Positions 27,507-36,864 of a stretch of 64,000 bases of DNA are shown in pieces (positions within the stretch are counted from its first letter, which is position 1; each line of letters opens with the position of its first letter). Below the pieces are notes generated by a model that worked only from the letters and a program-made list of their open reading frames with translations, made no database searches and was not told the DNA's origin. The DNA is from Batkoa obscura. Its lineage: Eukaryota > Entomophthoromycota > Entomophthoromycetes > Entomophthorales > Batkoaceae. The stretch is from the NCBI GenBank assembly GCA_030770535.1, contig JASVEC010000060.1:1-64000 (forward strand), read 5' to 3'. The position numbers and the translations under genes were made by a program.

Positions 27507-29399
27507 TTATAAATCTTTGGCAACCTGTTCCCAGACCTTGTATGGATTGAAAGCAGTATCAGCATTATAAGCTTTATGATTTTTGGCTGGATTCCAAGTA
27601 AATTCTAATGGACGAAGCTCCTTAAATCTGGAAGAGTAAGATTCTCTAACAGTGAAACGAACACCACCTTTAGTTGGAAGTGGTTGTGGAGCAGCAGGGT
27701 CTTTATTTAATCCAGAATATTCTAAGCTACCTAAAAGGCCATCAAGAGAATAAACAGTACCACCAGCAAGGGAACCAATAGTAGCATCTTTATATTTAAG
27801 GCCACCAAAAGCATAACTCTTAACATCATGGAATTCTTGCATACCGTTACTTAAAAGGGTACAAGTAGAATAACAGATAGAGTTGGAAACTAAAGCAATA
27901 TTTTCAGTTTTAAATGGTTGAGTATTGTTAACTAATAAAGATCTCAATGGATTAGCACCACATTTTTCTTGGAATTGAGGAGTGTATTGACTATTTCTGT
28001 TAATACCACGATAATAGGTCTTAATTTCAGTGAAAGCATTTTCAGTAGCAAATGGTTTTCCATCAGGTTGATTGTAGCTACCTGGGTTAAAGAAACCATA
28101 ATCTTCATTTTGGGTAAGTTTAGCAAGTAATGGAGAATAATGCATATCAGTATTGAAAAATTTAGTAGTTGCATTTGGGAAGAGATAATCCAATACATTA
28201 TAACCCCAACAGATATAACCACCACCATTGTTACTTACATCTAAGATCAATTTTTCAACTTTTTCATCTTGAAGGGTTTTAAAGCCTTGGATTATTTCAG
28301 TAAACCATTTCAATCTATTATCGGCTGAAAAAGTAGAAATATGTACAACACCTACATTATCAGGTAAGATATATGTTTTAACGTAAGTACCATCAACTAC
28401 AGCAGTTAAAAGAGGATCAATTAATCTAGAGTCTTTAGATTCAATTGGGGCTTCAATTGGGATTTCCTTAACTTCAGGTACTTCTAATAATTGAAGTTCA
28501 TTGGCATTTTTATTATCACCAGCTTTAGGAACATCAGCTCCACAGTTGTTTTTATAAAAGGAATCAGCATTAGTAAATGGAAGTGCTACATTTGGAGTAG
28601 CAATATAAGGTACAACTACTTCTTTTTCATCATTACCAACACGAATTCTAAAAGTTAAAGTTTCTTTAACTGGTGGAATAGTAGTAGAACCAAAGCTACC
28701 ATAACTAATACCCCACTGACCATTACTTTGAATGGAACGTGCAAGCGCATAATTCATACGAGAGTTAACATCTCTTGATGTACCAACATAATGTTTGGCG
28801 TACTCTTCGACAAATTCGAGTGGTTGTTTACCATCAATCGATAATACTTCAGCACCAGCATAGCTTAACACATCTACACCAGCGGCTTTCCAAGCATCAA
28901 GAAGAGGTTGGGCATATTTTAAACCTTGAGGGATCTTAACTCGGATTTCTCCCCATTTACCTTCTTCTGGGTATAATGGGAATGGTTGTCTGAATACGAA
29001 ACTAGTGAAACATTGTGAAGTATATCTAGTATGACCATCTTCTAAAGTGTTAAAGAATTTAGCAATAGAGACTTGGAAATCACGTTCAGTATCATATTTT
29101 TTAGATAAGACTTTGTTCAATTCAGCCTCAATATCAATATAACTAGGTACTTTTGGATCAGGGGATCTTTTAGCAATATCGATAAAAGCATAGAAAGGAA
29201 GGATCTTTTTTAAAGTATCTGAAACACCATCACGTACTTTATCAGTTAATTTAAAGTTATCATAACAAGCAAGGACATCATTGTAACTAACTACTGATTT
29301 TTTAGCAATTTTGGCACAAGGATCAGCAGCTCCAACGTTGGTTTGACCAGATACTAAAGTAACTAAAAGAGTTACTATTGGAAAAAAATTAAGTTGCAT
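27507..29399 (-). CDS. Secreted S41-family (CPAF/tail-specific-like) serine peptidase, copy B
   Basis: An intronless gene of 630 residues, inverted relative to copy A at 6111-8006. The signal peptide (MQLNFFPIVTLLVTLVSG), EDGHTRY, NNGGG and CYSTC motifs are all kept. By eye the two proteins are over 85% identical. Differences are clustered in the first 50 residues, around residues 140-175, and around 350-470. Two long blocks are virtually identical even at silent sites. Surface-loop changes, for example RNSTN to QNEDY and AICL to YICW near the substrate strand, suggest the copies may prefer different substrates. The promoter shares TATATAAAGC and ATTTAATAC with copy A but lacks the tandem duplication. 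Both copies appear intact. Confidence 0.85.
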   Translation of the reverse strand: MQLNFFPIVTLLVTLVSGQTNVGAADPCAKIAKKSVVSYNDVLACYDNFKLTDKVRDGVSDTLKKILPFYAFIDIAKRSPDPKVPSYIDIEAELNKVLSKKYDTERDFQVSIAKFFNTLEDGHTRYTSQCFTSFVFRQPFPLYPEEGKWGEIRVKIPQGLKYAQPLLDAWKAAGVDVLSYAGAEVLSIDGKQPLEFVEEYAKHYVGTSRDVNSRMNYALARSIQSNGQWGISYGSFGSTTIPPVKETLTFRIRVGNDEKEVVVPYIATPNVALPFTNADSFYKNNCGADVPKAGDNKNANELQLLEVPEVKEIPIEAPIESKDSRLIDPLLTAVVDGTYVKTYILPDNVGVVHISTFSADNRLKWFTEIIQGFKTLQDEKVEKLILDVSNNGGGYICWGYNVLDYLFPNATTKFFNTDMHYSPLLAKLTQNEDYGFFNPGSYNQPDGKPFATENAFTEIKTYYRGINRNSQYTPQFQEKCGANPLRSLLVNNTQPFKTENIALVSNSICYSTCTLLSNGMQEFHDVKSYAFGGLKYKDATIGSLAGGTVYSLDGLLGSLEYSGLNKDPAAPQPLPTKGGVRFTVRESYSSRFKELRPLEFTWNPAKNHKAYNADTAFNPYKVWEQVAKDL

Positions 29400-31915
29400 A
29401 GTATTAAATAAATAATTATTTTATAAAATAATTTGATAACCTATTTAAATCTATTTTAGCCGCTTTATATATGATCTTTTTTTCAAGAGGAGAGCCTCTA
29501 TTATAGTAAATTTCAATTTTATTTGTTATGATATTCTCGAGAAATTATAACTTTAGATAATAATTTTTAGCGTGATTAAATTATTCTTTATTCTATTGCT
29601 TTGAATTTCTAATTTTTTAATGAAAAAAATATAAATATAACTTTAAGCTTGAATATTTTTGATTGTGAAATATAGTCTATTGCTATTCTCTTTAGCATGA
29701 TTTCTATTTATTTTATATGTCATTGTGCTAATGTTCAATACTAGCACGACATAGTAAGTTTAAGTTAGGTTCAAAGTAAGTAGATGAATAATGAATAGTA
29801 GTAAAATAATATACTATTATTTAGTGATATTAAATTAAATTATAAATCATAAGGTTTAATATTGTTGACAAAATATTTACTAATATTTAGCAAACTCATG
29901 TTAAAATAGATTTTGAGATTATAAATTATACTTAAAATTAAAATTCTTCATAAATCTTCAATATGACTCAATTTTCAGTTCGCGTGAGAAATCAGTTGAT
30001 TGCGTTGACTCATTTTAATCTTTGTACTACTTCAAGCTAAGCATAGATGTTCATTTAATATTTAACGTTATCAATCAAATGTAAACTACATTATTATTTC
30101 ACTATCTAAAAGACTAATTTAATATAAATCTCTATTTTTTGATGTTATCAAATGTAGTATGAATGAAACAATTGAGCCCTTGCATATGAATTTTGATAGA
30201 ATCATTGAAAGCTATCATAACTTTTGGTTGTCTAAAAATAATAAAATGTGAAGTAAAAAGAGCTCTTCCATGTGTAAAACCGATTAAATTGAATACTCGA
30301 TAAGGCCTATTTCATAAATAATAATATCAGTATAACTTGTTTTTATTTTCTTAGAGAATACTATTGTGTGATCTGGATTTTTATTATGAAACAAAAATAA
30401 ATTTGATATTTGAATTATTTCAGTATTTTATTTTTAAGTTTATATCATTTCATTATATACCTCTTATATAACAACATCCCTACATAACTTTGTACATAAA
30501 CTACGTGGGATTTATATGTAATATTCAATTGTTTTTAAGCTTTGAGAACGCAACGAAAAATACATTTACTTTGTTATCAATTTACAGTAAATTAATTAAA
30601 TTCCAATGAAATTTATTGAATAATTTCTTATCCAAACCCATTGTTTTGCTATCACACTGGTTTAAACAAAATTTATACAAGAATATTCTCGCTTAATTAT
30701 GTTTTATGATTAACTTAATAAATCAGTAATTAAATAGTGAAAATAGTAACAAGTAATAGTTCATCAGTATTTAAATTCGAAAATTCAGTGTTAAAAAGTT
30801 ATTATTATTGAAAAGCTATGATTAATTTTATGGCAATAAAAAAAGTTCAGTTTAAGAAAAACATTTTAATTTTATTAATATTAATAAAATTGAACTTTTT
30901 TAAAAATATAGCTTATATCAAAGATTGTGTAACAATGCTAATGTAGAATTTTTAACATTGTTGATAAAATGTGAAACATTGATTAGTTTATTAATTTGCT
31001 ACTTTTTTATTTAAATTTATTCAAACTTTTTAAATGCTTTAAGATTATATAGTAAGTATAAAATAACCTAGTTAATATAACTTTGATTGTAAGTTTTTTT
31101 AAGCTTTATTACAATCAACAAAATAATTCAAAGCTTTTATAAATAATGATAAAACTAGTTAAATATAGTTGTTTTTATTATGTTAATATAAAAATAATAC
31201 TAACAAAAAAGAAGCATTACTATTTTCTTTTATTTATATCCTTTTATTAAAGTTTATTTGTATAAGGTTTGACTTAATTTTTTTAATATTCATACTTAGC
31301 AACTATAATAAGAAAGAAGTATTATCATGTTCCTTGTATAATTACCGAATTAAAGTATAATTTTTTTAATATAATAACTTGAGGCTTTCTAATTAAAGTA
31401 TTCCATGTGTGCAATATCACTCTTTCAACTCCATGGTTGATTATAATATAAGAACCACTTAAGTTGCTCTGTTTTCGAGTTCAGAGACAATCAATCCAAA
31501 ACTCTTATTTTGATTTGCTATGAGAATTTCTAGCTCTATCCCAAAGAATGTTATCTTCTCATTTTGATATTTATACTTTTCAGAGTATGGTAGTTTGAGG
31601 CTATTTAACTGAACTATTCCCTGATATCTCGAACATTTAATAAAGCCACTAAGGTTTCTTAATAGTATCTTACATAGATTTTACATCAGTATTGTCTATT
31701 CTATTTGTCTTACATAGCCTGTGTAGCCTATTACGTGCTATTCTTCATAATCCAAGTCTATCTTAATCACACAAACTAAGACCTTTCGACCGGTAGTGCA
31801 GTCAACCAAGCAATAGCTGTTTTTGACTCCAAACACTGAGTACCAGATTTCACACCCCATATATTGCACAAACCTATTTCTCTTGCTATATTTCTTAAAT
31901 TATTAAAATATTTAC

Positions 31916-32022
31916 CATATGGGGATGTATTTAAGGATTTAAGGATCTTACTAACAATTTTTCCACTCAAATAGCGCTTAAAAGATGGAAAAAACAATGA
32001 AGCCAAAAAAACACCCCCATAT
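31916..32022 (+). repeat. ~105 bp palindromic MITE-like repeat, best full copy
   Basis: It starts CATATGGGGATGTATTTAAG. It contains CTTACTAACAATTTTTCCAC, then the CTCAAATAGCGCTTAAAAG core, then a GATGGAAAAAACAATGAAGC segment, and ends ACACCCCCATATA. The outer ends are inverted repeats, and the whole unit is an imperfect palindrome about AGCGCT. Confidence 0.85.
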
Positions 32023-32124
32023 AGGAATGTTTTTTTGACTTTATTACTTTTTTCGTGTTTTAAACACTATTTGAATGGAAAATTTGTTGGTAAAATTCTT
32101 AAACACAAAAAACATCCCCATACA
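32019..32124 (-). repeat. ~105 bp palindromic MITE-like repeat, abutting inverted copy
   Basis: It begins TATAGGAATGTTTTTTTGAC and ends AAACATCCCCATAC, with core TTTAAACACTATTTGAATGG. It shares the TATA junction with the copy at 31916 in opposite orientation, so the pair forms a larger inverted repeat. Confidence 0.8.
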
Positions 32125-32255
32125 TTATTTTTTTTGCTTTCATTATTAATAAACTTTAATAATATGTATATACTATTTTATTATAAAACGCTATAAAATT
32201 TACATTATCATAAATAACTATTAAAACTAATATGAATAAGTTATAATATTTATAT

Positions 32256-32300
32256 TATATAGGGATGTATTTTTGTACTTAAAAATTTTACTAATAGTTT
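32256..32300 (+). repeat. MITE arm immediately left of the retrotransposon
   Basis: ATATAGGGATGTATTTTTGT leads into TTTTACTAATAGTTT directly before the LTR. This is the left arm of the MITE family, cut by the insertion. Confidence 0.75.
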
Positions 32301-32768
32301 TGTGAAAGTTGATACTTAGTGGCCGAAGTTAAAAGCTACTCTTGCTTAATTAACTTGCCTTGAGTCGAAGGGTCTTAGTTTATATAACTAAGGTAGACTT
32401 AACTTAATAGAAATAGTATGTAGTAAGCTACAAATTATGTAAAACAAATACAATGGAAGATACTACTATAAAATCTATATCAGATGTTGTCAGAAAGACT
32501 TAGTGACTTTATTAATGATACGTTATCAGGGAGTAATCCAATTAAAAAAAAACCTGGAGTTATCATATTGAAGAATCTCTTTTATACTCCAATAAATATG
32601 GATATTAATACGAGAGGATGTTATTCCTTGCAATATGAAGTTAGAAATTCTCGCAGCAAATCAAAATAAGGGACTCTGACTTGATTGTATTTGAACTTGA
32701 GAACACAGCAACTTAAGTGATTGTTGCGTTATAATCAATCCGAGAGCTAAATAAAGCAATATTTCACA
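32301..32768 (-). repeat. LTR (3' LTR in element orientation)
   Basis: 468 bp, identical by eye to the other LTR. A 61-codon open frame found in both LTRs on the plus strand is treated as chance. Confidence 0.93.
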
Positions 32769-32854
32769 TTTCCCTCCCTATGATTTGATGTAGTGAATTT
32801 TTATGATTTACTTACCAAGAGCAATTTGACTAGTTACGAATTGTACTCATTGAA

Positions 32855-35800
32855 TCACATTGCTGATTTGAGAAACTTGGCATGGACTCGATTATAAATG
32901 ACGCTTGTTCCTTTATGTTTAATCGAATAGCTATCATACAAGTGTTTATGTATGATTTCATATGGTCCGTCCCATTTCAGTGCCAGTTTATTTTTTCTAG
33001 GTTGGTTGTAGGAAGGATACAAATAAACAATATCTCCTACCTTGAAAGTGGCTAGACTAGGAAGTCTGGACATATCTTGCTGATACCTCTTTATCTTCGA
33101 ATCTGTTAATGCGTTAAAGGCTTCAACTTGGATAGCTATCAATTTTTTTGTTAGTTTAGCCAAGTATATGTCAGGGCTTATCTCGCCTTGTTTAGCGATT
33201 AAAGGGGCAAAAGATATGGGGAGCCCAGGGTGTCTCCCATAAAGCATAATAAAAGGAGACTTTTTAGTAATACTGTGTACTGAATATCTATATGCTAAAA
33301 TAGCGGAATGTAGATATTCATCCCAACAGCTAGTTTTGTCAAAAGCTAGTTTTCTTAGTATACGTATTAGTGTACCGTTTACTCTCTCAACCATTCCATT
33401 AGTTTCTGGATGATACGGAGCTGCAGTAGAATGTCTTATGGCCATTAGTCTGGCTAATTTTGGGAGAACTAGATTAACAAAATTGGCAGCATTATCGGTA
33501 AGTATCACCTGTGGGCTTCCATGTCTACAAATAATATCTTCATATATAAATTTAGATATGTGGAAGGAAGTCTGGTTTGGTATTGCTCTAGCTTCAACCC
33601 ACTTAGTTAGATGGTCTATAGCTACAACGATATACTTATTTCCTCTTACTGAAGAAGCTTCACAAAGAGGGCCTATCACATCTATACTTACCGTGTGGAA
33701 TGCATGTTTAGGTAAAATAAACTTGTAAGCTGTTACTTTTATCCTACTTTGTTCTCTTTTACAAACATCACAATTATTTATGAAGTCTTCTAAGTCTGGT
33801 ATCATTGATTCCCAATAGCAGGAAACTTTCATGGTGTCATATGTTTTTTGGAAGGCTGAATGCCCGCAGATCACATTGTGAAACTGTTGACATGCAGATA
33901 GCCGCGAAGAAGGCTTAATATACGGAATATATGTTCCTTTAATCTTTTTGTACAATGCATTACTTTTGACAATGATATTCTGGGCATTTTTCTCAAGCCA
34001 TTGTTTAAGCTCAGGTTGTTGTTGCGGCCACTTATTTTTATTACCCAATAGGTTGTACAGATCATCATCTATGGGGGTGGCTAGACAGATCCTGGGTAAC
34101 CTACTAAGCCCATCTGCATTTTGGTGATCTTTACCTGGCTTATATACTATATCAAAACTATACGATTGTAGTTTTAGAGCCCACCTAGCTAGACGTCCTT
34201 CAGGATTAGTGATTGAATATAACCACTTTAGGGAAACATGGTCGGTAATAACAGTAAAGTGAGTGCCATAGATATACGGTCTAAATGCCTTTATAGCATG
34301 AATAATTGCAAGGCATTCCTTCTCTGTCGTAGTGTAATTCCTCTCATGCTTCGATAAGGTTCTAGAGGTATAAGCTATTGGATGCTCGCAGTTGTCATCA
34401 TCCAGTTGACTTAAAACACCTCCAACTGCCGTTAGGCTAGCGTCGGTATGCAGGGAGAAGGGCTTTGAGAAATTTGGAAACATCAACACTGGGGCGTTAA
34501 GCAGCTTATCGCGAAGTTCTTCAAAGGCTTGTTGGTGTTCTTCTTTCCATTGAAACTTGACTTCTTTCTTTAACAATTGGAATAGTGGAGTGGCTAAGTT
34601 CGAAAAATCTTTTATAAATCTTCGGTAGTAATTCATTAGTCCGAGGAATACTTGTACTTCTCTCATCGTAGTTGGGGGGAAAAGCTCTTTTACTGCATCT
34701 AATTTATTAGGAATAGGAGCTAAACCTTTGTCAGAGACCTTGTAGCCTAAAAATTCCAGACTAGTTTGGAAAAATGAGCATTTTTTTGGCTTTAACTTTA
34801 AGTTAGCTTGGCGAAGACGTTCGAATACTGCTTTAAGGTGATTTAGGTGATCCACGAAAGTCTTCGAGAACACATTCAAGTCGTCTAAGTAAATTAGTAC
34901 ACATGAGAGCTTAAGATCACCTAGTGTATTATCCATAAGACGTTGGAATGTAGCAGGAGCGTTTGAAAGGCCTTGTGGCATCCTCGTTGGTTGAAATAGT
35001 CCTTCGGAAGTAATCAAAGCGCATTTCTCTTGGTCTTCCGGATCCATTTCTACCTGCCAGTATCCTGAGATTAGATCCATTGCTGAAAAGTATTTTGCAC
35101 CTTGTAAGCGGTCAACAGCATCATCTATTCTGGGTAGTGGATATACATCCTTCTTTGTGATTTTGTTGAGTTTCCTATAGTCCATAACTACTCTATTAGT
35201 TCCATCTTTTTTCTTAACAATCATAAGGGGAGAGGCCCATGGACTATTTGAAGGGATAATCAAACCTAATCTTAAAAGTTTTTGGACTTCTTCTCGTTCT
35301 GCCTTAAGTTCAGACTGAGATTTACGATATGCTTTAGTTGCAACAGGTAGTGAATCACATGTATATACTTTATGTTTAGTATTGCGGGCACAGCCAATAT
35401 CTTCTTCTGAAGTTGCAAAGACGTCTTTATATTCTTCCAGCAATTTATAAAATTGAAGTTGTTCATCTGGGTTTAGATGTTTAATAGTGTCTTTCTCAAC
35501 AAACAGGGTTTGGTTATTAGGGGCTTCTTCATAAATTTGGAATTCTTCTAGTGTTGCAAATTTACTGAAAGTATTAATCACAATGTTATTTTCTACGTGG
35601 ATTGTACCAACCTGTTGACCTCTAGAGATTTTGATATCTTTTTCGGTAATGTTGGCAAGCAGTAGTTTTATAGTCTCATTCATGTTATTACCTAAAATCC
35701 CGGGCATAGTTAGAGGTTCTAATCTTGAAACACTTTCTATACTGTATATAGATAGATGGAACTCCTTAGGTACCCATAATGAGATTTCGGTGTCTAGTAC

Positions 35801-36613
35801 TACCTGTGATTTAGGCGGTATTAGTAAGTTCTTAGGGGAAATAATGGGGATTCCAGACTGCTTATATGCTATATCTGGATATTGATAAATCACAGATTCT
35901 AATCCGCAGAGAGTAACGTCAACTGATTTATTGTTAGTCCGATAGCTCATTATACGACAGTCAGGAGTTTTGTTGCTTATGTTGTTAATGGTTAGGTTCC
36001 TTGGCTTATTGTAGTACATTGGAATGGATTGATCTAATACTTTTAAGATATTTTGATCGTACAATAATTGGCAACCATGTTTCACAAAGAATTCGGTGCC
36101 TAGGAGGAAGTCGTAACCTTCGCTTTCCAACACTATCGCTGGAAAGGCTAAAGTTAGCTTTCCAAACTTAATAGGGATTGATGAGTATGCTCCTAGTGCC
36201 GTGACGGTTCCGGTTCCGGCTGTACCGAAGGTGTCCGAACAATCTATATCCGGTTTAAAGGGTAATCGTTTTACCAGACGACTCGATATGAAATTGATGG
36301 GAGCTCCGCTATCTAATATTATACGCACATTTTTTTTGTAAATCGACGCATTAATGTAAGTACAATCGGTGGAGTTGGCTTTGGCATCGAGGTTTACTAA
36401 GAGGATCTGTTTATTTGGATTCTGATATTCTCTAATGATGTTTCTAAATGCAATTGCTAAGTCTGATTCTCCAGTTAGGATTTTGTCTAGAGGAATTGGG
36501 ATGGTAACATTAGTTAACCACTGGTGTGTATTATCTAGTTCACTTTGTGTAAGGGACAGTTTGGATAAATCGGATAATTGTGAAATGTAAGGTTTAGCAA
36601 TTTCATTTATCAA
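32855..36613 (-). CDS. Retrotransposon Pol polyprotein (Ty3/gypsy)
   Basis: An open frame of about 1,252 residues from its first Met. Domains in order: a retroviral-type aspartic protease with ILDSGAPINFIS; reverse transcriptase with VVMDYRKLNKIT, MPQGLSNAPATFQ and the YLDDLNVFS catalytic motif; RNase H with LHTDASLTAVGG; and integrase with the HHCC zinc region (CQQFHNVICGHSAF, then NNCDVCKRE), a DDE-type core (SIDVIGPLCE, ILTDNAANF, NGMVERVNGT) and a terminal GPY-type module (KWDGPYEIIH). The length is usual for the family. It lies in a different frame from Gag, as is common in Ty3/gypsy elements, which express Pol by recoding. No chromodomain is seen after the GPY module. Confidence 0.93.
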   Translation of the reverse strand: MINEIAKPYISQLSDLSKLSLTQSELDNTHQWLTNVTIPIPLDKILTGESDLAIAFRNIIREYQNPNKQILLVNLDAKANSTDCTYINASIYKKNVRIILDSGAPINFISSRLVKRLPFKPDIDCSDTFGTAGTGTVTALGAYSSIPIKFGKLTLAFPAIVLESEGYDFLLGTEFFVKHGCQLLYDQNILKVLDQSIPMYYNKPRNLTINNISNKTPDCRIMSYRTNNKSVDVTLCGLESVIYQYPDIAYKQSGIPIISPKNLLIPPKSQVVLDTEISLWVPKEFHLSIYSIESVSRLEPLTMPGILGNNMNETIKLLLANITEKDIKISRGQQVGTIHVENNIVINTFSKFATLEEFQIYEEAPNNQTLFVEKDTIKHLNPDEQLQFYKLLEEYKDVFATSEEDIGCARNTKHKVYTCDSLPVATKAYRKSQSELKAEREEVQKLLRLGLIIPSNSPWASPLMIVKKKDGTNRVVMDYRKLNKITKKDVYPLPRIDDAVDRLQGAKYFSAMDLISGYWQVEMDPEDQEKCALITSEGLFQPTRMPQGLSNAPATFQRLMDNTLGDLKLSCVLIYLDDLNVFSKTFVDHLNHLKAVFERLRQANLKLKPKKCSFFQTSLEFLGYKVSDKGLAPIPNKLDAVKELFPPTTMREVQVFLGLMNYYRRFIKDFSNLATPLFQLLKKEVKFQWKEEHQQAFEELRDKLLNAPVLMFPNFSKPFSLHTDASLTAVGGVLSQLDDDNCEHPIAYTSRTLSKHERNYTTTEKECLAIIHAIKAFRPYIYGTHFTVITDHVSLKWLYSITNPEGRLARWALKLQSYSFDIVYKPGKDHQNADGLSRLPRICLATPIDDDLYNLLGNKNKWPQQQPELKQWLEKNAQNIIVKSNALYKKIKGTYIPYIKPSSRLSACQQFHNVICGHSAFQKTYDTMKVSCYWESMIPDLEDFINNCDVCKREQSRIKVTAYKFILPKHAFHTVSIDVIGPLCEASSVRGNKYIVVAIDHLTKWVEARAIPNQTSFHISKFIYEDIICRHGSPQVILTDNAANFVNLVLPKLARLMAIRHSTAAPYHPETNGMVERVNGTLIRILRKLAFDKTSCWDEYLHSAILAYRYSVHSITKKSPFIMLYGRHPGLPISFAPLIAKQGEISPDIYLAKLTKKLIAIQVEAFNALTDSKIKRYQQDMSRLPSLATFKVGDIVYLYPSYNQPRKNKLALKWDGPYEIIHKHLYDSYSIKHKGTSVIYNRVHAKFLKSAM

Positions 36614-36864
36614 GGCAGAATCAGGGGCATTGATAGAGTTATCAGGTGACTTATCAATTCGACGTGGAATGACTTTAGGAATTTCAACGACGGGAACCTT
36701 TTTCTTCTTGGGTCTGCCACGAATTTTGGAAGGTAGTGCTAGGATGAGGGTAGAGGGGTCAAATTTTGAAAGCGTGTTAATTTCGAAGTCTAATTCAGTG
36801 CTTTCATCTGGATCAGGAGGAATTTTTGATTTCGTGGAAGGGGGATCCTCATTTACCCTCCCAC

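Larger units (their letters stand above)
29400..32255. other. Gene-poor AT-rich intergenic region
   Basis: About 2.9 kb upstream of S41 copy B. I see no gene or RNA. It ends with two MITE-like copies placed head to head (31916-32124), followed by the retrotransposon insertion. A 76-codon open frame at 31776-32006 overlaps a MITE copy and is treated as a shadow. Confidence 0.5.

Noticed and set aside
31776-32006. 76-codon minus-strand open frame
   Set aside because: Its N-terminal third is the MITE-like repeat read through, there is no recognisable domain, and it lies in a gene-poor stretch.
32484-32669. 61-codon open frame, repeated at 39668-39853
   Set aside because: It lies inside both LTRs on the strand opposite to the element's genes and shows no protein features. 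Its duplication is explained by LTR identity.
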